Shown here in pieces: positions 1-8,667 of a DNA stretch of 11,960 bases. Positions within the stretch are counted from its first letter, which is position 1. The number at the start of each line of letters is the position of its first letter. The stretch comes from DATKEG01 sp035544515 (GTDB lineage: Bacteria > Acidobacteriota > Vicinamibacteria > Fen-336). The notes beneath the pieces are model-generated. The model was not told where the DNA came from, did not search any database, and saw nothing but the letters and a program-made list of their open reading frames with translations. The stretch spans positions 1 through 11,960 of the forward strand of contig DATKEG010000135.1 of assembly GCA_035544515.1 (NCBI GenBank). The letters are read 5' to 3'. A program made the position numbers and the translations under genes.

Positions 1-1
1 G

Positions 2-256
2 ACCTGGTACACGAAGGGCTTTCCCGGCGGAGCGGCGCTGCGCGAGCGCCTCATGCGCGTGCGCACGCTGGCCGAGCTGGCCGGCATCCTGGGTGGAGCC
101 GACCGTGACCTGCCCTTCCCGCCCGACGCCATGCGCGTGCCGCGCGGCAAGACGGCCGGCCGGCAGACGGTCGCGTTGCCCGCGGGCTACCTCGAAGACC
201 TCGAGGACGCGACGCCGCCGGGCGCGGAGGCCGAGACCGCCGACTCCGGCGGCTAG
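2..256 (+). CDS. tRNA-dihydrouridine synthase, DusB-like (C-terminal part)
   Basis: Only the last 84 residues are present; the 5' end lies before the window. The visible tail begins T-W-Y-T-K-G-F-P-G-G-A-A-L-R and continues with R-L-M-R-V-R-T-L-A-E-L. This is the usual C-terminal signature of DusB-type flavoenzymes (WYxKGxPG...LR followed by a short helix). These enzymes reduce specific uridines in the tRNA D-loop using NADPH and FMN. The FMN-binding barrel and catalytic Cys are outside the window, so activity cannot be judged. The last 25 or so residues are Ala/Pro/Glu-rich and look disordered. The gene ends at TAG (254-256), with 119 bases to the next supported start. The family call rests on a short but distinctive motif, and another Dus subgroup is possible. 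Confidence 0.75.
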   Translation, partial: TWYTKGFPGGAALRERLMRVRTLAELAGILGGADRDLPFPPDAMRVPRGKTAGRQTVALPAGYLEDLEDATPPGAEAETADSGG

Positions 257-375
257 CTGGCGGATAGGGGGGCCTGGCCGCCCGCGCCGGCTCGGTGACG
301 AACACACGGAGGCGCGGAGATGCCGCACCTGCGCCATACTGGAACGGGCGTCGTTTCGAGGGCGGAGGTTTCGCG
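257..375 (+). other. Intergenic region between dusB-like and YHS genes
   Basis: The 119-base gap holds an imperfect GC hairpin around 269-285 that might terminate the upstream transcript, and a CATACT (335-340) that could be a -10 box. No matching -35 box is seen. Nothing here is strong enough for a firm call. Confidence 0.25.
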
Positions 376-564
376 ATGGAGAAAGACCCCGTTTGCGGGA
401 TGCTGGTCAAGACCGACGAAGCGGCCGGTCGCAGCGAGTCCCAGGGCAAGCACTACTTCTTCTGCGCGGTGGCGTGCAAGGAGGCGTTCGACCGCAACCC
501 TCAGCGGTCCGTGGTGAAGAAGCTCATCGAGGAGGAGACGGCGCGGCCGGTCGACGAAACCTGA
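376..564 (+). CDS. YHS-domain small metal-binding protein
   Basis: A 62-residue protein starting M-E-K-D-P-V-C-G-M, the hallmark opening of the YHS/TRASH-like domain. It continues with the H-Y-F-F-C-A-V-A-C-K-E-A-F motif, giving metal-ligand cysteines at residues 7, 30 and 34. Such domains bind soft metals such as copper. They occur alone or fused to heavy-metal ATPases and oxygenases, and the role of stand-alone forms is usually metal sensing, storage or delivery (inferred). The ATG at 376 is chosen because GGAGG (364-368) lies 7 bases upstream and the domain begins at once. A longer reading from 295 would add 27 low-complexity residues with no family match. The last 15 residues form a charged tail. 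No metal transporter is adjacent, so the partner is unknown. Confidence 0.85.
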   Translation: MEKDPVCGMLVKTDEAAGRSESQGKHYFFCAVACKEAFDRNPQRSVVKKLIEEETARPVDET

Positions 565-656
565 GCCCGCGCCGGCCCTGATCGACGGCGGCGGCGCTGG
601 CTCGCACGCCCCGGCCGCCCGCGAAGACGACGGCAAAGGCGTTACCCTTGGGCACC

Positions 657-2126
657 ATGGGGAAAGGGCGCCGGTGGGTCCTCGTCGGCTGCGTGGGGGC
701 GGCGGCGCTGGCCAGTTGCGGTCGGCAGGGCCGCCGGGCGGAGCCGAACCTCCCGACCCCGCTGGTGCTCGTCTCCCTCGACACGCTTCGCGCGGACCGG
801 CTGAACTGCTACGGGTACGCCGCCCGGACGCTGAGCCCCCACATCGACGCCCTGGCCCGGGACGGGATCCTGTTCGAGAACCACATCTCGGCCGCGCCGT
901 GGACCATTCCCGCGCACGTCAGCCTCCTGACCTCGCTCTGGCCCAGCAACCACGGGGTCATCGGCTCGCTCGGCGAGCTGCGGGAGGACGAGGACGCCTA
1001 TCCCGTCCTTTCCGAGTCGCGCACCACCCTGGCCGAGGTCCTCTCCGCCCACGGCTACACGACCGCGGCCTTCACCGCCGGGAACACGCTCGATGCCCGC
1101 TTCGGGTACGGCCAGGGGTTCTCCCTCTACCGCACGAGCATGCTCAAGCTGCACGCCGGGAACATGGGCGAGATGCTGCAGTGGGTGGCGGCGAACGCGT
1201 CGCGGCCGTTTTTCCTCTTCTGGCACACCTTCGAGCCCCACGCCCCCTACCTGGGCACCGCCTTCCTGAGCGACGCGCTGCCTCCCGAGCGGGTGGGACC
1301 GGTGCGGGAGGCCGTGGAGCGCTACGCCGACCGGCTCCGCAAGGAGGAGGTCCACGCCGGCCGCTTCGAGCCGCTCCTCGCCCGGCGCGGCGCCTTCAAC
1401 CGCGAGGTGTCGGAGGCGCTCTACCTGGGCGCGGTGGCGGAGGCCGACCGCTGGGTAGGGGTGCTCGTGGAGGAGCTGCGCCGGCTCGACCTCTACGACC
1501 GCAGCCTGATCGTCTTCACCAGCGATCACGGGGAGGAGTTCGCCGACCGCTCGCCCCGCAGCTTCTACAACGCCCACGGCCACACCCTCTGGCGGGAGAT
1601 GGTTCGCGTCCCCCTGATCCTGAAGCTCCCCGGGCAGGAGCGGGCCGGGACCCGCGTCGCGGCGCTGAGCCGGGGGGTGGACGTGATGCCCACGGCGCTG
1701 GACGTCCTCCGTCTGCCGGGCTCCCCGCAGATGCAGGGCGAGTCGGTCCGTCCCCTCTGGGCGGCGCGGCGGCCCGCGTCGCGGGTCGCCTTCGTGGAGG
1801 CGTCGGAGGCGGCCTACGAGCAGAAGGCCGTCCAGAGCGACCGACACAAGTACCTGGTGCGCATCGGGCCCGAGTCCGTGGCCCGGTTCGGCCGGACCCA
1901 CGTCCCGGAGGTACCGGAGTGGCGCGGGCTCTACGACCTCGTGGAGGACTCCGGCGAGACGGTGAACCTGCTCGAGGGGCGGGTGCGTCCCGAACACGAG
2001 CGCCTGGCCGAGCGAATGGACGGCGCCCTGCGCCGCCACCTGGCCGCCCAGCGGCCGGACAGCCAGCCGAAGCAGCTGGGCCCCGAGATGATCGAGCGGC
2101 TGCGCGCCCTGGGCTACGTCCAGTGA
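657..2126 (+). CDS. Sulfatase/alkaline phosphatase-superfamily lipoprotein
   Basis: A 489-residue hydrolase of the sulfatase fold. The N-terminus carries a short basic stretch, a hydrophobic segment and a lipobox L-A-S-C with Cys21, so it should be a lipid-anchored envelope protein. Metal-site motifs are visible: L-V-S-L-D-T-L-R with Asp42, the nucleophile region P-W-T-I-P-A-H with Thr83, H-A-P-Y in mid-protein, and T-S-D-H-G-E-E with Asp290/His291. In classical sulfatases the nucleophile position is Cys or Ser, converted to formylglycine. Here it is Thr, as in phosphodiesterase, phosphonate-esterase and phosphoglycerol-transferase relatives, so sulfate-ester cleavage is doubtful. The C-terminus ends L-R-A-L-G-Y-V-Q, a tail often seen in such proteins. 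ATG 657 is preferred over TTG 648 because it gives a compact signal peptide. No good Shine-Dalgarno is seen. The substrate is unknown. Confidence 0.85.
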   Translation: MGKGRRWVLVGCVGAAALASCGRQGRRAEPNLPTPLVLVSLDTLRADRLNCYGYAARTLSPHIDALARDGILFENHISAAPWTIPAHVSLLTSLWPSNHGVIGSLGELREDEDAYPVLSESRTTLAEVLSAHGYTTAAFTAGNTLDARFGYGQGFSLYRTSMLKLHAGNMGEMLQWVAANASRPFFLFWHTFEPHAPYLGTAFLSDALPPERVGPVREAVERYADRLRKEEVHAGRFEPLLARRGAFNREVSEALYLGAVAEADRWVGVLVEELRRLDLYDRSLIVFTSDHGEEFADRSPRSFYNAHGHTLWREMVRVPLILKLPGQERAGTRVAALSRGVDVMPTALDVLRLPGSPQMQGESVRPLWAARRPASRVAFVEASEAAYEQKAVQSDRHKYLVRIGPESVARFGRTHVPEVPEWRGLYDLVEDSGETVNLLEGRVRPEHERLAERMDGALRRHLAAQRPDSQPKQLGPEMIERLRALGYVQ

Positions 2127-2139
2127 CGAGACGAGACAA

Positions 2140-2157
2140 CTTGACGTTTTAGTACAG
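2140..2157. promoter_or_regulatory. Candidate Rrf2/IscR-like operator over the -35 box
   Basis: CTTGACGTTTTAGTACAG is an imperfect dyad: CT..AC and GT..AG match across the centre. It overlaps the -35 box and the start of the spacer. It resembles the TTGAC...TAGT layout of IscR type 1 sites but is one base shorter between the half-sites and degenerate. An Rrf2 regulator is encoded in the same operon, so repression here is plausible. The site call itself is weak. Confidence 0.35.
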
Positions 2158-2169
2158 ATTGCCTATATT
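2141..2169 (+). promoter_or_regulatory. Sigma-70-type promoter of the SUF operon
   Basis: TTGACG (2141-2146) and TATATT (2164-2169) are separated by exactly 17 bases. They sit in an AT-richer island of an otherwise very GC-rich region, just after the sulfatase stop codon. Transcription would start near 2176. This places the ATG at 2172 upstream of the transcript and supports ATG 2226 as the sufB start. It is the clearest promoter in the window. Confidence 0.8.
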
Positions 2170-2176
2170 CGATGAG

Positions 2177-2195
2177 CGGCCGCGTTCTGCGGCCG
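2177..2195 (+). promoter_or_regulatory. Hairpin at the 5' end of the suf mRNA
   Basis: CGGCCGC and GCGGCCG form a perfect 7-bp stem around the loop GTTCT. It begins about one base after the predicted transcription start. A 5'-terminal hairpin of this kind could protect the mRNA from decay. It has no U-tract and is not a terminator. Confidence 0.5.
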
Positions 2196-2210
2196 TCGTG
2201 GCCCCCCCGT

Positions 2211-2224
2211 GGGTCGAGGGACCC
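2211..2224 (+). promoter_or_regulatory. Hairpin carrying the sufB ribosome-binding site in its loop
   Basis: GGGTC and GACCC pair perfectly around a GAGG tetraloop. That GAGG (2216-2219) is the best Shine-Dalgarno for sufB, 6 bases before ATG 2226. The structure could present or restrict the ribosome-binding site. The effect is inferred; the pairing is visible directly. Confidence 0.5.
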
Positions 2225-2225
2225 C

Positions 2226-3671
<1,446 letters not shown>

Positions 3672-3702
3672 GCGCCGGGGCGTGGGGCGGGCGGAGCCGG
3701 CG

Positions 3703-4457
<755 letters not shown>

Positions 4458-4461
<4 letters not shown>

Positions 4462-5834
4462 GCCTGCTCGCGGGCGGTCCGGTGGCGGCGCCGGCGGAGG
4501 GCACCGACCGGTACCGCGCCGAATACGAGCGCCGGGCGGCCGCGCGCTCCGAGCCGGCCTGGCTCGGCTCCGCGCGGCGGGCGGCGCTGGAGCGCTTCCA
4601 GGCCGCGGGGTTCCCGAACACGTGGCAGGAGGATTGGCGCTTCACGAACGTGGCGCCCATCGCGCGCACGCCGTTTTGCTCCCCGCCCGAGCGCGGCGTC
4701 CGCCGGGTGTCCCGGGAGGACGTGGCCGCGCTCATGTTCGGCCAGGGCGAGGGCGAGGGCCCGCGGATCGTGTTCGTGGACGGCCGCCATGCGCCCGAGC
4801 TGTCCTCGTCCCGCGACACCGAGGGCCTGGAGGTCCGGAGCCTGCGCGAGGTGATCGCGCACGAGCCGCAGCGTCTCCAGGCGCTCCTCGGGCGCGACAC
4901 CCCGGCCGGCGGCCCGTTTCCCGCCCTCAACACCGCGCTGTTCGACGACGGCGCCTTCGTGCACGCGCGGCCCGGCACGGTGGTGGCCGTGCCGGTGCAG
5001 GTCGTGTTCCTCTCCACGGGCGGAGAGGGTGAGCCGACCGCGTCCTACCCGCGCACGGTCGTGGTGGCGGGCCGGGCCAGCCAGCTCACGCTGGTGGAGA
5101 GCTACGGCGGCCCGGAAGGCGCGCGCTACCTGACCAACGCCGTGACGGACGTGGTGGCCGAGGACGGGGCGGTGGTGGACCACTACAAGGTCCAGCGCGA
5201 GAGCACGTCCGCCTACCACGTCGGCTCGATGACGGTCCGGCAGGGCCGCCGCGCCAGCTTCTCGTCCCACTCCATCGCCCTGGGCGCCGCGCTCGCGCGC
5301 AGCGACGTGGACCAGGCGTTCACGGGCGAGGGTGGCGAGTGCGTGCTCAACGGCCTCTTCATGGGCAGCGGCGGCCAGCACCTCGACACCCACACCCGCA
5401 TCGACCACGCCGTGCCCCACTGCACCAGCCGCGAGCTGTACAAGGGCGTGCTCGACGGGCGCGCGCGGGGGGTCTTCGTGGGCCGGGTGCTGGTGCGGCC
5501 GGGGGCCGGCAAGACGGATGCGCTGCAGGCCAACAAGAACCTGCTCCTCTCGCGCGAGGCGCTGGTGGACAGCCTGCCCCAGCTCGAGATCCTCACCGAC
5601 GACGTCAAGTGCAAACACGGCTCCACCACCGGCCAACTCGACCCCGCGGCGCTCTTCTACCTGCGCTCGCGCGGTCTCCCCGAGGCGGCCGCGCGCAGCC
5701 TGCTCGTGTACGCGTTCGCCAGCGAGCTGGTCGGCCGCTTGAAGGTGACCGGGCTGCGGGCGGGCCTGGAGCGGTACCTGCAGTCGCACCTGCCCAGCCC
5801 CCTCGACGGCGACGCGAAGGAGGCGGTCCTGTGA
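4458..5834 (+). CDS. sufD: Fe-S cluster assembly protein SufD
   Basis: A 458-residue SufD, the SufB paralogue that completes the SufBC2D scaffold and is needed for iron acquisition. The N-terminal region has the SufD-type helical segment ending N-T-W-Q-E-D-W-R-F-T-N. The beta-helix core ends with D-V-K-C-K-H-G-S-T-T-G-Q-L-D and L-F-Y-L-R-S-R-G. In that motif Cys385 and His387 correspond to the region of the functionally important His of E. coli SufD. ATG 4458 overlaps the sufC stop by 4 bases (ATGA), a translational-coupling arrangement, and the reading frame upstream of it has no SufD similarity. Its 3' end overlaps sufS in the same way. Assignment as SufD rather than SufB rests on order, length and the N-terminal segment. 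Confidence 0.95.
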
Positions 5835-7087
5835 GCCTGTCGGAGACCCGACCCGCCGAAGGCGCCGCGCGGCTCGACGTGGCGGCGCTGCGCGCGGATT
5901 TCCCCATCCTGGCCCAGACAATCCACGGCAAACCCCTCGTCTATCTCGACAACGCGGCCAGCAGCCAGAAGCCGGCCTCCGTGATCGAGGCGGAGCGCGA
6001 GGTCTACGAGGCCTATTACGCCAACGTGCACCGCGGCGTGCACACCCTGTCCATGCGCGCCACCGACGCCTACGAAGGCGCGCGCGGGAAGGTGCAGCGC
6101 TTCGTGAACGCCTCCTCGGTGAAGGAGATCGTCTTCACGCGCGGCACGACCGAGTCCATCAACCTGGTGGCGCAGACCTACGGCCGGCGGAACGTGGGCC
6201 CCGGCGACGAGGTCCTCGTCACCGGCCTCGAGCACCACTCCAACATCGTGCCCTGGCAGCTCCGGTGCGAGGAGAAGGGCGCGCGCCTGCGCGTGGCCAC
6301 CCTGGCCGACGACGGGTCGGTGCGCATGGACGAGTTCGACGCCCTGCTCTCTCCGCGCACGAAGCTGGTGGCGGTGGCGCACGTCTCCAACGCGCTGGGC
6401 ACCGTCAACCCCGTCCGCCGCATCGTGGAGCGGGCCCACGCGCAGGGCGTGCCCGTGCTCGTGGACGGAGCGCAGGCCGTGCCGCACCTGGCCGTGGACG
6501 TGCGTGCGCTCGACTGCGATTTCTTCGCCTTCTCGTCCCACAAGATGTACGGGCCCTCGGGCGTGGGCGTGCTCTACGGCCGGCGCGAGCTGCTCGAGGC
6601 CATGCCGCCCTGGCAGGGCGGGGGGGACATGATCCTCTCGGTCACGTTCGCCAAGACGACCTACAACGAGCTGCCGTACAAGTTCGAGGCCGGCACGCCC
6701 CACATCGCCGGCGTCATCGGCCTGGGCGCGGCCGTGGACTACCTCTCCGCGGTCGGCCTCGCGCGCGTGGCCGCGCACGAGCACGACCTGCTCGTCTACG
6801 CGACGGAGCGATCGCGCGAGGTGCGGGGCCTGCGCCTGGTGGGCACGGCGCCGGAGAAGGCCGCCGTGCTCTCCTTCGTGATCGAGGGCCTGCACCCGCA
6901 CGACATCGGCACCGTGCTCGACTACGAGGGCGTGGCCGTGCGCACGGGCCATCACTGCGCGCAGCCGGTGATGGAGCGCTACGGCATCCCCGCCACCACG
7001 CGTGCCTCCTTCGCCCTCTACAACACGAGGGAGGAGGTCGACGCCCTGGTTCGGGGACTGCACCAGGCGGTGGAGACGTTCTCGTGA
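5831..7087 (+). CDS. sufS: Cysteine desulfurase SufS
   Basis: A 418-residue PLP-dependent cysteine desulfurase of the SufS (group II) type. It converts cysteine to alanine and holds the sulfur as a persulfide on the active-site Cys. Visible motifs are Y-L-D-N-A-A-S-S-Q-K-P near the N-terminus, E-H-H-S-N-I-V-P-W, the PLP-Lys motif F-S-S-H-K-M-Y-G-P (Lys238) and R-T-G-H-H-C-A-Q-P with catalytic Cys376. Both key residues sit 12 positions later than in E. coli SufS, consistent with a longer N-terminus. The start is GTG 5831, overlapping the sufD TGA as GTGA, with a strong AAGGAGG (5817-5823) 7 bases upstream. The longer open frame upstream has no similarity. Its partner sulfur acceptor is the adjacent SufU. 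Confidence 0.97.
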   Translation: MSLSETRPAEGAARLDVAALRADFPILAQTIHGKPLVYLDNAASSQKPASVIEAEREVYEAYYANVHRGVHTLSMRATDAYEGARGKVQRFVNASSVKEIVFTRGTTESINLVAQTYGRRNVGPGDEVLVTGLEHHSNIVPWQLRCEEKGARLRVATLADDGSVRMDEFDALLSPRTKLVAVAHVSNALGTVNPVRRIVERAHAQGVPVLVDGAQAVPHLAVDVRALDCDFFAFSSHKMYGPSGVGVLYGRRELLEAMPPWQGGGDMILSVTFAKTTYNELPYKFEAGTPHIAGVIGLGAAVDYLSAVGLARVAAHEHDLLVYATERSREVRGLRLVGTAPEKAAVLSFVIEGLHPHDIGTVLDYEGVAVRTGHHCAQPVMERYGIPATTRASFALYNTREEVDALVRGLHQAVETFS

Positions 7088-7584
7088 GCGAGCTTCGCGA
7101 GCTGTACCAGGAGCTGATCCTGGACCACACGAAGAAGCCCCGGAATTTCGGGGAGCTGCCGGGGGCGAACCGCCAGGCCGAGGGCTACAACCCGCTCTGC
7201 GGAGATCGGGCCACCGTCTTCCTGAAGCTGGAGGGCGACCGGGTGGCCGACGTCCGCTTCCAGGGCGCGGGCTGCTCCATCTCGACCGCCTCCGCGTCGA
7301 TGATGACGGAGAGCGTCAAGGGCAAGACGCGCGGCGACGTGGAGGCGCTGTTCGACCGCTTCCACCGGCTCATCACCGGCGACCCCGCGCGGGCGGCGCT
7401 AAACGCCGCGCCCGAGCTGGGCAAGCTGGCCGTATTCTCGGGCGTGTGCGAGTTCCCGGTGCGGGTCAAGTGCGCCGCCCTGGCCTGGCACACCCTCAGG
7501 GCCGCGCTGGCGGGAGAGGACAGGCCGGTGTCGACCGAGGTCTCCGAGTCGAGCAGCGGAGACGCGGACGGGAAGGCGCGGTAG
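7084..7584 (+). CDS. sufU: Zinc-dependent sulfurtransferase SufU
   Basis: A 166-residue IscU-fold protein of the SufU type. It takes persulfide from SufS and passes it to the scaffold. The zinc/acceptor ligands are visible: N-P-L-C-G-D (Cys39, Asp41), G-A-G-C-S-I-S (Cys64) and V-K-C-A-A-L-A-W (Cys130). The long insertion between Cys64 and Cys130 (about 65 residues, with F-D-R-F-H-R-L and G-V-C-E-F-P) is what separates SufU from classical IscU. The C-terminal 25 residues are Ser/Glu/Asp-rich and probably disordered. The start is GTG 7084, overlapping the sufS stop as GTGA, with GGTGGAG (7069-7075) 8 bases upstream. No SufE gene is present in the window, which fits SufU serving that role. Confidence 0.95.
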   Translation: MSELRELYQELILDHTKKPRNFGELPGANRQAEGYNPLCGDRATVFLKLEGDRVADVRFQGAGCSISTASASMMTESVKGKTRGDVEALFDRFHRLITGDPARAALNAAPELGKLAVFSGVCEFPVRVKCAALAWHTLRAALAGEDRPVSTEVSESSSGDADGKAR

Positions 7585-7589
7585 CGGCG

Positions 7590-8135
7590 ATGTCCATGCG
7601 GGAAGAGACGATCCTGACGCGCGACGTGGAGGCCACGGCCATTCCCTACGGCGACAAGGTGCCGCTCGCGGCCGGCACCCCCGTCATCATCACCCAGGCC
7701 CTGGGCGGCTCGTACACCGTCTACACCATGCAGGGGTACATGGTCCGCCTCGACGGGCCGGACGCCGACGCCATCGGCAAGGAGGTCCAGGCGGGACCGT
7801 CCCCCGAGGAGGCGGCGAACAAGACCATCGACGAGATGGTCTGGGACCAGCTCCGCACCTGCTACGATCCCGAGATACCGGTGAACATCGTGGAGCTGGG
7901 GCTCGTGCACGGCGCCGAGGTGACGCCGCTGCCCGAGGGTGGGCACAAGGTGTCCGTGCGCTTCACCCTGACCGCGCCGGGATGCGGGATGGGCGACGTG
8001 CTGCGGCAGGACATCGAGCGCAAGGCGCTCAGCGTGCCCGGCGTCCGGGAGGCGGACGTCCAGGTGCAGCTCGACCCGCCGTGGGACATGAGCAAGATGT
8101 CCGACGCGGCCCGCCTGCAGCTCGGCCTCATGTGA
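7590..8135 (+). CDS. sufT: SUF-associated DUF59/MIP18-family protein SufT
   Basis: A 181-residue protein of the long SufT type, an accessory factor for Fe-S cluster maturation or delivery. The N-terminal ~70 residues form the extra module of the long form (G-T-P-V-I-I-T-Q-A-L-G-G-S-Y-T-V, then V-R-L-D-G-P-D-A-D-A-I-G). The DUF59 domain follows: C-Y-D-P-E-I-P-V-N-I-V-E-L-G-L-V (Cys91), T-A-P-G-C-G-M-G (Cys132), and D-P-P-W-D-M-S-K-M-S-D-A-A-R near the end. Cys132 is the conserved reactive Cys of the family. ATG 7590 lies 5 bases after the sufU stop; ATG 7596 is also possible. The nearest GGAAGG (7571-7576) is 13 bases away, so initiation may rely on coupling to sufU translation. The regulator gene follows after 10 bases. 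Confidence 0.93.
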   Translation: MSMREETILTRDVEATAIPYGDKVPLAAGTPVIITQALGGSYTVYTMQGYMVRLDGPDADAIGKEVQAGPSPEEAANKTIDEMVWDQLRTCYDPEIPVNIVELGLVHGAEVTPLPEGGHKVSVRFTLTAPGCGMGDVLRQDIERKALSVPGVREADVQVQLDPPWDMSKMSDAARLQLGLM

Positions 8136-8145
8136 GGGAGCCGGC

Positions 8146-8643
8146 ATGAAACTCAGCGCGCAAGAGGAATACGGCCTCCGCTGCCTGGTCCGTCTCGGCA
8201 TGCAGCCCCCGGGCGGGAGCCTGACCATCGCCGAGCTGTCGCGCCTGGAGGCCATCTCCGCCCCCAACGTGGCGAAGATGATGCGCCTGTTGCGCCGCGC
8301 CGGCCTGGTGCTGAGCGCCCGCGGCAAGGACGGCGGCTACACCCTGGCGCGCCCGGCCGACCGCGTCGGCGTGGGCGAGGTCCTGGCCGTGCTCGGCGGG
8401 CGCATCTTCGACACGCGGTTCTGCGAGCGCCACTCCGGCGCGGTGGCGCTGTGCACGCACATGCCCGACTGCTCCATCCGGTCCGTGTGGCGGCGGCTGC
8501 AGGAGGCCGTGGACGGCGTGCTCGACCGCCTCACCCTGAAGGACCTGCTGCGCAGCGAGGGAGAGATGGCGGCCTGGGCGAGCCCCCACGCCGTCGCGCT
8601 TCCCCTGGCGGGCGCGGTCGCCGAGGGCACCTCCCGGACCTGA
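8146..8643 (+). CDS. Rrf2-family Fe-S-type transcriptional regulator of the SUF operon
   Basis: A 165-residue Rrf2 protein: M-K-L-S-A-Q-E-E-Y-G-L-R at the N-terminus, a winged helix (T-I-A-E-L-S...K-M-M-R-L-L-R-R-A-G-L-V) and the wing motif G-K-D-G-G-Y-T-L-A-R-P. The cluster-binding region carries Cys93, Cys103 and Cys109. Spacing is C-x9-C-x5-C, wider than the C-x5-C-x5-C of E. coli IscR. The IscR His ligand (3 residues after the third Cys) is replaced by Arg112. Glu8 sits where NsrR and RsrR use an acidic ligand. About 30 residues extend beyond the usual core. The start is supported by GAGGGAG (8134-8140), which overlaps the sufT stop. It probably represses the sufB promoter when cluster-loaded, an inference from location. 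IscR and SufR names are avoided because orthology is unproven. Confidence 0.92.
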   Translation: MKLSAQEEYGLRCLVRLGMQPPGGSLTIAELSRLEAISAPNVAKMMRLLRRAGLVLSARGKDGGYTLARPADRVGVGEVLAVLGGRIFDTRFCERHSGAVALCTHMPDCSIRSVWRRLQEAVDGVLDRLTLKDLLRSEGEMAAWASPHAVALPLAGAVAEGTSRT

Positions 8644-8667
8644 CGCCATGCCCCGGCCCACCGACCG

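Noticed and set aside
295..375. N-terminal extension of the YHS protein
   Set aside because: No ribosome-binding site, and the extra residues do not look conserved. ATG 376 has a good Shine-Dalgarno and starts the domain.
580..591. 12-base match GATCGACGGCGG, also found near 10234
   Set aside because: Short and GC-rich, one copy intergenic and one coding, with no flanking similarity. Consistent with chance.
642..2039. Long - strand open frame (465 codons) opposite the sulfatase-fold gene
   Set aside because: It is the antisense of a gene with clear motifs. Its translation is low-complexity Arg/Gly/Val/His-rich and has no domain.
2137..2149. Cyanobacterial SufR-type site (CAAC-N6-GTTG)
   Set aside because: CAAC is followed by GTT at a spacing of 5 and lacks the final G. 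The half-site match is too poor.
2172..2225. Upstream ATG for sufB
   Set aside because: It lies about 3 bases after the -10 box, before the expected transcription start. The ATG at 2226 has a ribosome-binding site and gives the normal family length.
6620..6626. Run of seven G in sufS as a possible frameshift site
   Set aside because: The frame is intact across it and encodes the expected Q-G-G-G-D-M segment of SufS.
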